A stretch of 64,000 nucleotides of DNA, from positions 341,501 to 405,500 of the forward strand of contig JACATO010000966.1 of the NCBI GenBank assembly GCA_018389105.1, read 5' to 3'. The DNA is from Nautilus pompilius. Taxonomy: Eukaryota; Mollusca; Cephalopoda; Nautilida; Nautilidae. The position numbers and the translations under genes were made by a program. The notes under the pieces were generated by a model that was not told the DNA's origin, searched no databases, and saw nothing but the letters and a program-made list of their open reading frames with translations. Below are positions 25,101 to 39,900 of this stretch, in pieces (position 1 is the first letter of the stretch; every line of letters begins with the position of its first letter).

Positions 25101-27869
25101 CCCCAAATTTACAATTTAAAGACAAAAAACAAACAAACAAACAAACATTACATTACAGCTCATTAATCTGCTAAAAAACAATACAAAAACACTTGAACCT
25201 GTGTGTAATATTTTTAGCTTGGCAAAATGACCCCAAATAGCATTTTTTCTTGTGTGTGGTTACGAAGTTAACCAGAAAAACAGATAAACACACACAGAGG
25301 TTCTGTGACTGGGCCACTGCGGCAGGATACGTTTCTTTATCAGCCATATAACCACTTCTATTTAGTATGGCAGCAAGCAGATTTAGTGGAGCAAAGATTG
25401 ATTTTCCACTTAAAGGTTTGCATCTGGAAACTGCGTATGTTGGCTATTTATCATACATTTTATAAGAAAATAAATAATATTATTAATAACACTAATAATG
25501 CTCGCTTGTTTTGTGAAACCCTGTGCAGATTCTGAGGTAAGGGACATCTCAAAAGCAGGGGTTAGAAGAGAAAGGTGGGGTACTAGCCTTAGTGACCAAG
25601 CAAGCAGTTGCCTAGGTATGGTTGGGTTCTCTTGAGCAACAGTCAAGGTACAAGCCAGTTGAGAGCTACCCGCAGCACCTACACCACACATACCTACTAA
25701 AATTCTTCATTTTTCAGTTGTGGGAAGAAACAATGGGGCTGGGTGATAAAGAAGAGCAAGAACAAATCATGTCAAGGGGGAGAGGCTACACGCCACTGAG
25801 CCATTCTTGATTGGAATTTGCATTTGGGCTCTTCAACCCTAGCAATCAACTGGATCATGCACTCTCCCTAATAATAATAATAATAACAGTAATATTTATC
25901 TGTGAGGGTTTAAATGTTAAATTACATTTGATTACATAATTTAAAGAACTGTTCAAAACATTATGCATTTTATCCCTTTAAAAATCCCTAAATCAGATTT
26001 TTTCTTCTTTTTTATCAGTTCTCATTTATTTGAAAGAATATAACTAACTATAAAGAGATTTGTTAACACACACTGATCAAACTTATATCCACTATTAATG
26101 AAAAACCGCACTGACCCAGTAAACAAAGAAAAGAAACTGAATGAAACATGATGATGCAAAATAGCCACCTTAAGCTGCTCATCCTTAAATGGCAATAATG
26201 AAATGAGTGTTTTCTTGGATTGAACAGATGATTTTTCAATCCAAAATGGATGCAAGTTAGAATGGTTTCGCAGTTTGTTTCTTTAGTTCAATAGTGTGCT
26301 GGCCAGAACAAGGGAAGGGGAAAAAACTGCAACGAGTACCATTAAGATAACCATTCTGAATGAGCAGATCAGTAGTGGATTCAGCAGCTTCACTAAATTT
26401 CGTGCAAATGGAACATTTTAAAGGCTCTGAAGATTAAAATAAAAGCATAACTGGTTTCATAAAGCCTAGGAAGGAAACTTCCAATTCACTGAAAGATCAG
26501 TAAAGGTTGGTTTCCCAAATATAGCAGCAGTAACATTAGCAACACTGTCATGTGACACTGGAGTAGCAAGAGGCGGCAGCTATCAGTTTTTCTCATAAAA
26601 CTGAGCCAAAATAAGTAGCGTTCTTCAGATTCATGAGGAAAAAGCAGAAAATGTGTCATTTGCATATCTACAAGGGTGTTTCAGAAAGTAAAGGCAATTC
26701 CAAAATAAAACGAGCAAGAGGCCAGGTATCATTTTTTTTTAAAATAGCAGGCTTCTCTGATGTAGTCTGATGGCTCACGAGTTTCTTCACACTCTCCTAG
26801 TAGAGACTTTTTGATTGCTTGAAGAGCATTTTTTCAGGGGGTCCAAAATAGAATACACACACAAGCACAACAAAAAGGGATTAGCTGGAACAGTGATCAG
26901 TGAGAAACTCATAGCAATACAGTCTAATTGAAAGTAGTTTATTATTAAATAAGAAGTCCACCTCATTGGCAGCTTAAGTCAGAAATTTCACACATTACAT
27001 GTTCAGGTACTATACCAAAGGTATATATATCTGATATGATTTAATTATATTTATATCTACAGTATATTGCAACAACACGTTTCCTACCTTTCAATAGAGA
27101 GAGATGGAAAAAAAATACCTTTATCCATATATGGGGCTGACCTAGGGTCATGGAATACTGATGAAGAATTTAGCTAAGTTTTATGAATACCCACAGAAGA
27201 TATAACAGGTTTCATAGGGATAGGGACTCTTAGGTTAGTGAACTTTAGAATGTTCTTACTCTCAGGCCATCATAAGTAGAATCAGAAACAGTGCAATGTT
27301 CTATGAAGGTAAAGTAAACAGCTTTGCAATTGTCCTTGTGGACATTTTACATAAAATGCTGTGGTTTAGCAGTACATCTGAATTTTTCAGAACACCTGGC
27401 AGAACTTTGTTGATATAATCAGTTTTATTTTTGATGCCCGCACTGGCAACCTCATCACTCTCAAGCAGTTTATTCCAACAAAGTTCATACAGCTTGACGC
27501 TGGCCTAAACAAAATTTCTTTTAAATAGACAAATTAAAAGAATAATTCTTCCTCCTACCAATAAAAACATCGCAGAGAGGAGTGATTTCTTGATTAAATA
27601 ATGAACTCAACTTATCATATCTTCTTTTTTTTTTCCCAATTAAGGTTTTTACCATCTGTGAAATAATTTCAAGAAAGATACTTTGTATTAATCTACAACA
27701 TGTAAATGTTTCTATGGCAGACTGATAATTAATTTACGCTTATTTCCAGAGGGTTTTGTGTAGACTGGTTACTTCCCCCCCTCATATGACATAGTCACTT
27801 GATAGCATTGGTTTGGTCTGAAATAATGCAAAATTACTCTTAAACTTCTTGCTTTGAGAGAGAGAGATC

Positions 27870-27909
<40 letters not shown>

Positions 27910-30900
27910 AGAGATAACATCAGTACAGAGGTCAGTAAAGAGAAAGAGTTCAGTACAGAAAGGAGAGAGACAGAGAGGTCGAGAGAGAGAGAGAGAAAGA
28001 AACAGGCTGGACCCTGAGCGCTGCCCAAATATCTTTTTAAAAAAACAACAAAAAGAGTCTTCTACTTTCATTTTCTAGCCTGTGCACATAACCACTTTTG
28101 TTTGCTCTATTGATTTTTTTTTGTTTTTTTTGATGTAGCTGATGAGGATAAAAAAAAGAATCAACTTAATCACAGTAAGCCAGGGTGATGCAGGTGTGCT
28201 TACCATTTCTACAGCCAGGTTGCCGAGCAGACCAAAAGAAAATTTAAACTGGCAGGTAAATCTGGACTGCTGCAAGATAACATTAGGCGGCTATTCACCT
28301 GGAACTCTGTCATTAGTCACACCAGCTGCATTTACCAAAGCCCCTCCCTGCCTGGAATCCATCCACTCGAATGGCAACAGCTTTCATCTTTCCAGCCTGA
28401 TGATACTACATCCTATGGAGTTTGTGTACCATGCAAAGACTGCCACAACAAACAACAGTGCACTCAATGGATTATTCTACTTCTGACAAAAAGAAAATTA
28501 TTGCCGCAAATAAAAGTAAATAATAAAGTTTGTTTTGTATATAAACAATAACCTCTTTAATATATTGAACCAAAACCCCCTTTTTATGTCTATAAACAAA
28601 AAAACAACAATAACACAGGCTTCAAACCAAAGTAAACAACGACAACGACAACGACTTTACTTCTATTCAAAGCTCTTAAAAGGAAATCCCTATTTACTAA
28701 TGCCCCTAGTTGTATCTCCCTATTTTATTTGACTGTTCAGGTTGGGCCAGCACCAGAAACAATGTGTCAGGAGCAGTCAAACTGCCAACAAGCTAACAAC
28801 AGATCATTCCTGCTGTAACTCCTGTTTGGAAACCCATCCCATGGAAGATTCACCAAACCAAGTCATGATCCCCATTGAAGATTAAACCTGAGCTCTTAGC
28901 CACAGCAAGATGGTATGCCATGCACCCAGTAGTTTAAATTAGCTAGTGGAGGTAAGTTAATCTCAGTTGGTTTTAGTTTCATCTTCTATCCAGGGCAACA
29001 AGTTATATACCAATACGGTTATCAGATAGTAACTGTTAACCTCAATTTTACTTTAAAAAAAAGCAGAAGATAAATGAGTTTCTCTCCCCCCACCTAGAAA
29101 TTTCAAAGCCAAAAAAAAAAAGGTTAAAGGCAGTTCACCTTTAAATGTTGCTGAACCAGATGTTCCTAGAGCTATGATTCACCAACAATGACACGTGATT
29201 CTGTTGCTGCTAATGTGCAGATGCAGACCAAGCAAACATTAGGTCCCAGCGCTTGCTAATTGTCTGCTCCAAGTTGACCCCAGGAAAAGACCTGTGCTTG
29301 CTTGTTCACAAAGCCAGGTAATCAATGCTACATCAAGTGAGTTATGTCTCTGTCAGAATCCATGTTGATTTAAAAGGGAGCCTATTGTTTACCAGACAGA
29401 CTGAAAAAAAAAAATGTTTCCTTTTTTTGCTTACGTCACTGCATCAGCCGGGGTCTTTAGATGTAAAATCAATTTAGAATAAATACATTACAGTTAATTA
29501 CCATAATTCTTTATGTTCTCACCAAGGTCCCTCATTTGCTTCTCTCCATGTTAAATTCCATTTCACCTCTTCTCGTGTTTGAAAGGTTTATTTTTGTAGA
29601 CTGTTCTCATTAAGTAACTAATATAAAGAGACTCCTGGGGGCTGGAAAACTTAGTCAATGAAAAAACTTGCTTTTTTAACACAAAAGATCATTTTTTATT
29701 GTTGTAACATTGTCTTTTTTAAAAATTATAATATATAAATTAATGCATCCATGGAACTTTGCGTAACTTCCTTGTTTATTTTACAATCATAATATAAACG
29801 AAAATGCATTCCAACTTCTAAATGTGTTTTGTATTAAAAAAAGAAAGGAAAACTATAAATAAGATATTAATTTTATAACACTATATTAATTAAAGGGATT
29901 TTGTATGGTACATAGGCTTGGCCATCCTAAGGCGAATGTGTTAACAACCATATCTAAGTTCAGTTCTGTATCTCTATGGACAAAAAAAAATTACAATTTC
30001 ATTAAGTCTGTTTCCAGTCATCCAACTTTGTCATCACAGACTTCAGGGCTGAATTTGCCCCTCTCCACAATGGCACTACTGGCTGGAATTAGTAACATCT
30101 CCTGAAACACTGAGACTTATGGTTGGAAATCTACCAGGAGTTACTGGCTCCTCCTGTTATAGCGGGTCCTGCACTGTTGTCAGTTTGGTAGTAACATTTC
30201 TCCACAGGATCTTTCAATGCATTGATCCCTGCTTAGCCATTCTTGGCGATGAGAGGTCTCTAGGAAGGAAATAAATAATTAACCGTTTGTTTTCTGATGT
30301 GAGATGGTTCACGTTTGATGGTAACAAGCAAAACCCCAACAGACCAGACCAGTCTGGGCTATTCCATCAAACCTGTCAATCATTTCCTAAAGCAGGCAGT
30401 CCAGCTTCTCCGAAAACCCTGGCTTCCAGCAGCAGCTCTCGGCTGATCCACTTTCCACATTGTTCCACAAAGTCTGGCAGCCACAAGTCCCTGGTTTCCT
30501 GATCTCCTTGATAGAAAAGGGGAGCTTTGTTCTCCATTTCCTGATAAACAGTACGGAATACCTCATTGCTTTTTTTTTGTGGCTCCTTTGCAGGTCAACT
30601 TCTGCCTCTTTCAAGCACAGCATAGTGTGGTGCCCTAACATCCCGCTAACCCCCTTGGTGAGATCCAGGAGATATTTTGTGGTCTCAAAGGCTGCAAGGA
30701 AGTTATGGTGTCACACAATCCCTTGGTTCCAGCACATGCCTTGCTTCCCAAGCTCTTGGATGCTGACAGGCATCTTGTAGTGTCTGAAATACTGGCTCAT
30801 ACATGTTGTGCAGGTCCTCTAGTAAAATATGCTTGGCCATCTATCTGGTCTCTCGTTGTGAGTTTCCTAGTTGAAATAAACTGGTTGGGGTTTTGTCTGT

Positions 30901-33900
30901 TCCACTCAGTATGTTGCTCCAAGGCAGGTATGTGCTATGGATACTAAAGATGACTTGCCTAAGAATCACAGGTTTCTAATCACGTACTGTAATGCAGCAA
31001 TTTTAGTTGCATGACAAAGAACCAAGTTTAGATCATGGCTTGTGTGATGTATGCCTGGTTCCTTGAGCCTGGCTGCTAGACCTCACTCTTGGCTGGCTAT
31101 AGTGCCAGCTCCATCATAGTTTTGAAACCTACAATCCATTGGATTGAGTCAAACATCTTTTAGTGTAAACCATGGTATGTGCAATTGTTTCTCCAATGAT
31201 GTTCTCAACTGTGAATAAGTAAAAAAGTTGCTCTTTTGGTGTCCCAATCTTGAAGTAGCAAACAACCAATCCAAGCTAACTACACCTGAGATCTCATCAG
31301 CACTTATAGAGTAAAAAGGCCCAATTCCCTGTTCCCTATTCTTCTGCACTATCTGGGATTGGACTGCCACACTGATGCAATCCAGGAGTTTATTTTGCAC
31401 TGACTCAAAACTCAGTACAATATTTCTTGCAGCTATTTTAAGTTTTCTTCTCATGTAATGTCACCTGATTGAATCGTAAATATCAACACCACAGCAAATT
31501 TGTCCCTGTTCTTATCACCTCACAGGCGGTCATTGTAGTGATCTCTCAGTGGAAGGCCATATCCACCACAAAAATCTTAGAATCTGAACTCGAGCGATCG
31601 CATGGATTCTCCATGATTCACTAATGAATCAAAGCAGCAGGAACTATGGCCTCTAACCAATCCCTGAAGCCTGTTAAATTAGAATTAAAATAAAAATGTA
31701 TCTACAAATCTCTTTTGCTGAGATATTTACCTGCCCTACTGAAGACAGACATCCTTTTACACTTGGTAAACCACAGCGTTCTTATTATAAGACCATGAAT
31801 ATCTAAAACATTAATGAACACTGTAAAGTGCATAGCCAATACAGTTCTGGCATAAACCCCCCATATTTCAGCAGATTGGGTAGTCATAATATATAAAAAC
31901 AACAATCTATACATCATAAAAAAGAAGGTAAAATATAAAAAGTCTACTGTAAAATAAGAATTCATGGTAGTTGGTTATTTGATTTGACTTAACACTGAAG
32001 CTTCTCCCAAGGAATAACTGACCAAGGTAGTGATATTAACTGACAGTTAGTTAGAAAACAGAAAACCATTCTGAATACTAGTTAATTAATCAAACTGTAG
32101 AAATCTATTAGGACCCGCATGTATTGATTTAGTTTTCCACTTGAAAGATAGAGGGCTGCTTTGTGACTGTGAGTCTATGTCGATTAGAGAGATAGAGTTC
32201 TAATTGATTTAGCTAATTCAGGGTAGTCTTTTATTTTAACTACAAAAGATTAACCCATTTAATCCCGAGTAGTAAACTTATTTATTGGTTACTATGGAAT
32301 AAATGTTTTGTGTGTACTATGGTTGTTGTCTCTGTAGCAAGTTGTGTTGCGCACTGCACCAGTATACAGTGCTTTTGACTAGACCAGGCCCTAATAATAT
32401 CAAATTTTAACTGGGGATTTCTGGATGAAAAGGAACTATAAAAAAGAGGATCTTTGTTAAGCTACCATTATTAAATATCTCAGCAAAAAAAAAAAGGGGG
32501 GGCCTAGTTTTTTTTTTTAAATGCCTTGTTGGATCGAGGCCTACACTCTTATGTTTTGAGACACCTGCTTTCTTTTGGTTACCCCCATCATCAAGGCTTG
32601 TGCTTTTAGAAAATAAATGACTTCAGGTAGCATGTCAGAACACTAAATACTCTCCCCTCTTTCCAGTGCAGAAGGTCACATCTGGACAACTCTGGGGCAA
32701 ACCAGCATCTTCCCTATTTCTGCTTCTGGAAAAATAGCTGTACTTTTCTCTCTCTCCCTCCCATCCCCATTAGAATAAAGGGGGAAACATGCTTGTTTGC
32801 TGTTCAAGTCAAGCTGATACTAGGCTGTCACCTAACTGCTGGGAAATAAAGATAGGATAACAAAAAAAATTTGGCAGATACATTAGAGAGGTTTAACTGA
32901 AACCCAGTTGAAATATCGTTGCTGTAGTGGTGTTTGACTCTGGATTTAAGTTTAATGTCTGTAGTATATTTAACGTAGACAAAAATACCAAAACAAGTGA
33001 TGTAAAATATAATTACAAAAACAGTAAATAAACAGAATCACCTTAGTTTATCCTTAACAGGAAAGAACTGGGACACAAATACTGTATGAAAGAATACCAC
33101 CACAAAAAACAGGAAATAACGAATCAGAGAGAGTTGGAAAAAAAAGGGAAACAATGAAAATACATATGTAAGAGAAAGGAACTTAGAAGTTTCAGTTTTT
33201 GTAACAGGACACAGATGTTTAATAAATTAAAATTCTTGAATTTGAAATTTTATCTTATCTGATTTTATGTAAATATAAAACCTGTTCCTGTTTATCCTTC
33301 CCCTTAAATATGCATATTCATTGCTTCCTTTCCTCCAAATATTTACACGCACTTGAAGCTCTGTCACTAAATAAAATACATTTACTTACTTACTTTCTGC
33401 TTCTAGTGTTCATTAGCACTGTTAATCAATTTAAAATAATTGTAGCGACAGTCAGTTCTCTTCTCCTAAATTATTCATTGAAGCTGTTTGGACTCAGGAT
33501 AAATTATTAAAGCTTATCTACAAGATTTTAATAAAAAAAAATCTAATACGCTGGGTTAATTTCCAAAGTTTTAAGTCAGACTGGTATGAATCTGAACTGC
33601 TCTGATGAATGTGGTTTTTAGAAAAGATCTGTTTTATTGCAGATTTAAAAATGAAAACAGCATTTGCTTGTTTCAAAGGCAAGTAAAAAAAAAGATGCCT
33701 CAAGTATAAAATAAAGAAACAAAGAAAATGAAAGATACATTCATCTTTAAAAAAAAAAATTAATTGCCCAAACTTCTAGTATATTCGAGTGAAAGCTGTG
33801 GTTTTCTTGACTCCAAACTAAAGAGTGACGAATCTTTCTTCTTCAGACGCCGTATTATTTAGGATGTTATCAGGGTATGAAATCAGAAGATGCAACTACA

Positions 33901-36900
33901 TCATCAACCAAGTGATTCACCGTTCACAATTTCAGGTTGGAGGGGGATGAGGGTTGGGTTGATGAAAGTGTGGTTTTCAAAACCCAAAACCAGCAGGACT
34001 AAGAGTGCTGCTGTGGAGAGATTACCAGTAGGTCTACAGACAGTAGCAGCTTTTAATAGAAAAATCTATTTCAAGTTCACACAAATAAAGAAGGTAAAGG
34101 AAAAAAAAAAAAGAAAAAGAAAAAGAAAATAATCAATGTTCATTCATTGTTATGGTATTTTAAGGAGCAGAGATGTAGTTTGGGAATTACATGATTATCA
34201 TCGTTCTCTCTCAATTTGCAGCAAGCTCAGGCCCATCCACCAGGCAATTATCTTATTGTCCCCCCCTTTTAAACAGCGTCTGATTAAAAAGAAAAAACAA
34301 ATGAAAATGGGGATATTTACATCTGTTTCAGTGAAAAACTCCTCACTAAAGTTTTACTTTTAACCATTCAGCTGAATCATTTTATTAAAATAGAAAGGTT
34401 TTAAGCCTTGGTGTGCTTATTTATTTATATATATATATATGTACAAAGAACAAGTAGAATATTGTTCCCTGTATGTTCACGAGGATTCTGCACCAGTGAT
34501 GACTGCCTGTATATTGCAGTGATTGACACATCAGTTTCCTTCATCCCGGGCTTGCACCTTGACCACCACTCCCAAGCAACGGTCACCAAGGTCAATACTG
34601 CACATCTTCCTCAATCCTGTCCAGTTCCTGTGAGATGTCCACAGACAGGGATTTGTGACAAAAACAATATGCTCAAGAAGAAAACCACCCCAATTACCGA
34701 AAACAACAAGAGTAGATTTCTTTGTTTCAGCTTCCCCATCAAGCATTCATCATTCTAAGATGATAAACGGACGCTTTTCTCTTGTCGTGTGGGCTAGAAG
34801 ACATTTTATTCACTCTGTCCACATGGGTGAGTTGTCTCTGCATTTGTTTAAATTTTCCATGGCATTGTCTGGTTATCCATTTCTAAAAATTCTGCATGCA
34901 GTTACCAACTGCAGCATCTGTGTGAGGAGAAACTTGCTTGGTGCTGTGGACGTCAGTAGCAAGAAGAGAACTAGTCAGAGGAACTGAGAAAATCAAGCAT
35001 CCCTGAGCTTGTCAACAAATGATCCAGAAAAAAAAAAAAACAAACAAGGGAATTGGCTGGCATATAGTAAAACAAAGCCACCATCAAGGTTATTTTAGGG
35101 CACTACAAAACAGTTCTTTATTCCAGCACCAATCTACCTGAGCAAACTTGGGCAGGGCTGTAAAAATCAGCCAAATAGCCCATTTGACTAACGGAACTTA
35201 AAAAAAGAAAAACTAATGTAAGTGAAGGGGGTAGAACCCAACAAAAAGCAAAAGCATTTTTTTAGGCTTTTCCGAAAAAAAGGGAGAAAAAAAAGAAAAA
35301 ATCAGGGTGCTGTCAGCTCGCCAATCCAACTGACTGGGATCTAGACTGCTAAAGTGGATCAAATTCGACCCTAGTAAATACCAGTGGCCTTCTCAGGCAT
35401 GCAAATGCGAGTAGAACAGCACTTGTTTGCACAATAAAAGGAATGAGAACCAACTTTAGTTCACAGTTGCTCGTGAAAGAGTTAAATCCTAATTCATGCA
35501 AGAAGAAACTCAAAACAAATTAGGGATTATAGTTCCTGCCAGCAGCTTAGAGTAATGCATTACTATTTTGTTGGTGTCTCTAACTAGCAGTTTTTAAGAA
35601 CAAAGATATCCTGATCTTGTCAGTTTGAAATTCATGGCAAAAAAAATTTTTTTCCAATGTCATTAATATATATATACATACATACACAGGGTGTCCCAAA
35701 AGGATGCATACAAACTTTTGTATGCAACCATATAAAGACATTTTGATTCTCAACACTAAGATGTTTCATGCTGAAGCCCTGATGTCACATGTTCTCAGCG
35801 TGGGGATAAACTGTTGAGTGTGTGATTGTCCTTTGATCAACACAAGCAGATAATAAAGTGGTACTAGAAATCTGAGAATGTCGCTGAGGCAAAATGTGCA
35901 CAGACACGTGAGTGCAAATCATCGCTGCCAGATGTTTTCCTATGGGGGGGGTTAAGTCGAAGGATAAGGTGAACACTGCAAAACCACCTGCTATCCATGA
36001 ACTTCAGCAGAACATGTGCTGCTGCCGCATAGCTCTGAGCATGCCAACGATGGACACCCTCTTGTGTGTATCGTGTTTGGGTGTCTGATGTATAAGGCAA
36101 AAAATTCTTTGTTTTCTAGGCCCGTGGTCCCCGAAGTTTTTAAAACAAAGGACCGCTTTAAAATGCAGTAAGACTCTTTGCTAGTGCTGAAAACAAGCTA
36201 AAATGTTTTTTAAAGTTATACTTGTGTGTGTGTGTGTGTGTGTGTCGAGTAAGGCCTAGTGAGGATGGGACCTTGAGTTTTACATGGATTATGACCCAAA
36301 ATAAATTCTAACTCATCAATTCATAAATGAATAAAGTGACTCATTTCTCTACTTAATCACTAATTTATTTAAAATTCAAATTTATTAAGATAATAAAGAA
36401 AAAAAAAAGTGAGATGACAGAAATTTGGTAATAGAAAAAAAGATTTAAAATTCAGAACCAATATTTTTTTTTTCTTCTTTTTTCTTTCACCTGATAACTT
36501 TTCCAATGTCTGGTGTTGCTAGTTGACCCCAATCTCAGTGCATTGGGCAAATGCCGATCAGTCATGTGAGAACGAAGCTTAAATTTTTACAAACTTGGAA
36601 AGTCTGCTCGCATAGATGGTGCCAAAGCCGTAACGAATTTGAGAAAGTTCTAACGTTGGGGTGGTGGTGGCTACTTTCTGGCAAAGAATACAAATGTAAC
36701 GAATTTGCCTTTTTTATGGAAAATCCTGGGATTTCTCCTGGAATTCTGATAGTAGTTTTTCCACAAACTTTGCACCTCTATTGTTGGCCAGCAGTTTCCC
36801 AGTGAATGTCGTTTCTTGATGTGACCACTTAAAGCTCAGCAGCTTTTAGCAGTTTGTGAAAAAGTTTTTAGTTTCAGCTTCAAAAGATTTGTTGGCCAAA

Positions 36901-39900
36901 CATGTCACAGGTAAGTTTGCTACCCACCCAGCCCACCAGCAGTTTTGTTCAAGTCGTCATGTCCACCAAGAAAGCAACATCCTAAACCAAGACAGGGTCA
37001 GACAATTCAGGCGCAGAACTACGTTTTTCTACCATAAATGTTTCTATTTTAGTTCTCAGTCCCCAACCCCCCCCCTTTTAAAGACCCTTCCACGCTGAGC
37101 CAACACACCTCAGAATGGTGCAAGAGATCACCAAAATCTGCTTCCACCCGAGACAGAAGCTTACGGAATTGGCAACGACTGAGTCCATGCCCGCGAGCGA
37201 AAATGCAGCAGGACACGACAACTTCCGCCACCACCTAAAAATCAGTGTTTTTCCCACATGGCAGCTGTTGGTGTGAATAACACAGTGAAGCTGTGCTGAA
37301 ACGTTAGAATTATCTTCCGCCGTGTGCCTGCTGACACGCCCAATATGTCCAGCAGTTTTTAACAACCCGTATCTTTAGCACTCTCAGTGGCGATACTGCC
37401 TAGCAAACTTTTGAATGTGTCCCTTCATCAGTTTCTTGCATCCTTGATACTTTGTAAACCTGCTTCTTGAAGCTCTCCATCTGTAAATAGCCTAACACGT
37501 TCAAGTGATCGGTTTAGCGTCTTCCGTAACAAGCTTCACGAACATATTTTGCCAGAAAAAAGTCCCCCCCCAAGCTTCTACCTTTTCATTGTGCCTTATC
37601 ACCTTGTTGCTCTTTAATAAAAAAAAAAACAATAGCAATAGTCTCTTGACATATTATCTTTACATAACACATTGGAGTAATTGTTTGTCCATTCTGAAAA
37701 AAAGGCAACTTGTTACTTGCCAGAATATACCTTAGAAATGATTTAAAAACTTCCTAATAATTTTCTTACTGAAATAAATAACAGGCTATATAACTTCAAA
37801 GTAAATGTTATCTGTCTGGATTCAGCACCAAAGAGAGTACAAAGTCTACAACCCCCCCCCCCCCCGAATCCAAGCAGAAGGCGACTTGCTGGAGCCAAGT
37901 CAACAGCTGCTTTGCTTTATTGTAGACTGTCACACAATAAAATATGAGAGAGAGAGAGAGAGGGGGGTGGGAGACGACAGAACTGCAGAGTGAAGAGAAA
38001 CCCAACAACAGTCAACACAGGTTCAGTAATTTTTAAGGATACTCACAACTGTTTTCTTCTGCTAAGGGTGATATTCTATGCTAAAGCACTCTTCATCATC
38101 AGACCAGACATGAAGGCTTAATGGACCAGATTCAGAGCCCTACTTTAGGGCAAATTTTATTAGACTATTAAAAATAGTACATACATCATTTTGAGAGAGG
38201 AAGAGAGAAGATTCAATAAATCGACGTCAGATAAACCCTAACCCTCCATACGAGCTCCAGCAATATACCTCATCTCTCCCATTATGAAAACTATGGATAA
38301 CTCAAACTCACTAAGTTGAAAAGTCAGATAAGTTGAGGCATTTATTTTAGTCTCTTAAAGTGAAACTACACATTGATTTTTCTCTATAGCTCAGAGTTTG
38401 TCAGCTGACATTGGATTGATTGATTCTGATTGCAGTTATCCACCTGTTTGTTAAGAAAATGGAAATTTCTTTTAATGAGTCGCTGATCATCAATAACGTT
38501 AATTAATTTACTAGTTTATCAGATAATGAGAGGGTGTCTGTTGCAACATTTTGTGAGCTGTGGACGTTTGATATACGATTGGATTAAAAGAAATTTTTTA
38601 AAAAATCGCAGTTTATTCTCCTGCTTATAAGATGCACAACTCCCTCCTTGCACTGCTTGTCTTTTGAGACACCACTGCAGCAGCAATTCATCAGTAAAAA
38701 AATTACATCAATATGGCTTCCACAAAAACACAAAATTGAAAAGAAGTATCAGGTGATGATTCTCAAAGTTGGGAAAAAGGGATTAAAAATGTAAAAATAG
38801 CAAAGCAGTTAAACATTTCTCCAAATACTCTTCTCACGAGGCTTAAAAATGCTGATAAGATTAAGGATGCTCACCTGAACATCGGAAAATGCAGAAACAC
38901 ATGAAGAGCTTCCAGTAACCTGATCCTGAGAACCTCAATCTTTCTCCTGGTTTAAAGATGTATACACCTGTAACATTCCCACATCCAAACCTGTATCACA
39001 AGCAAAAGCTTTTACACTAAGTTCTGGCCTTGGACACAATGGTTTCCAGTGCAATGATAGGTGGCTCATGTGCTTCAAATGTAGAAATGCCATCTCCTAC
39101 TGAATCATCAGTGATAAGGCCAAGAATGTTAAAGACAACCAAATCAACTCATGAGACACCACCACACTGCCTCCCATGTTCTCCAAGTACCAGCCAGATG
39201 ATGCACACAACACCGATGAAGCAGGCCTATTCTTAAAGCTACTTTCCAAAGAGATCCTCTGATTGACAGCTAAAAAAAAACAAACTCTTAGTTCTTCACT
39301 GTATTAATGTACCAGGTTCTGACATGTTTCCGCTGCTTTGCTGATGAAAAGCAGTCAAACCAAGGTATTTTACAGGTGTTAAAAACATTCTTCATACAGA
39401 CTGCACAGCCAACAACCATACCCCTGGATGACTAGAGCCATCTTCGCAAACTGGTTACTGAAACTGGTCAATTGATTCTGACTGCAGATGAGAAAGATTT
39501 CTTTTGTCTTGGACACCTCTTCCCATTCAAAAGCTCCCTTGACACCCGTTAGGAGTATCCTTCCTGCCACCAAACACCACACCCCACGCACCTAAATATT
39601 GAACCATAGAATCATCACCAATTTAACAACCAAATATTGATGACACACAGTAGGCAGAATGACCACCGCCATAGAGCAGGGCAAAAAAAAACACACATCT
39701 CTCTCTCTCTCTCTCAATGTTCTTGCAGTTCTCCAAATAAAAGTTTCAGTGATCATAAACTTTTGAAAGTAGGTAAGAGTTACAAAATAACATAATAGCT
39801 TTTCAAAGATCAAGTTACCTGTTTTTTTGTGTGTGCATCTTTGCTGTCAATCTAAAGAAATGCTCTTTTACCAGTAACACCAGAGAGATGACTTTTGCTC

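Noticed and set aside
27840-28071. Leucine/serine-rich frames on the minus strand
   Set aside because: Pure translation of the GA microsatellite.
32250-32275. TTAA followed by CCCATTTAATCCCGAG, like a piggyBac end
   Set aside because: No partner terminus or transposase nearby; a single short match is not enough.
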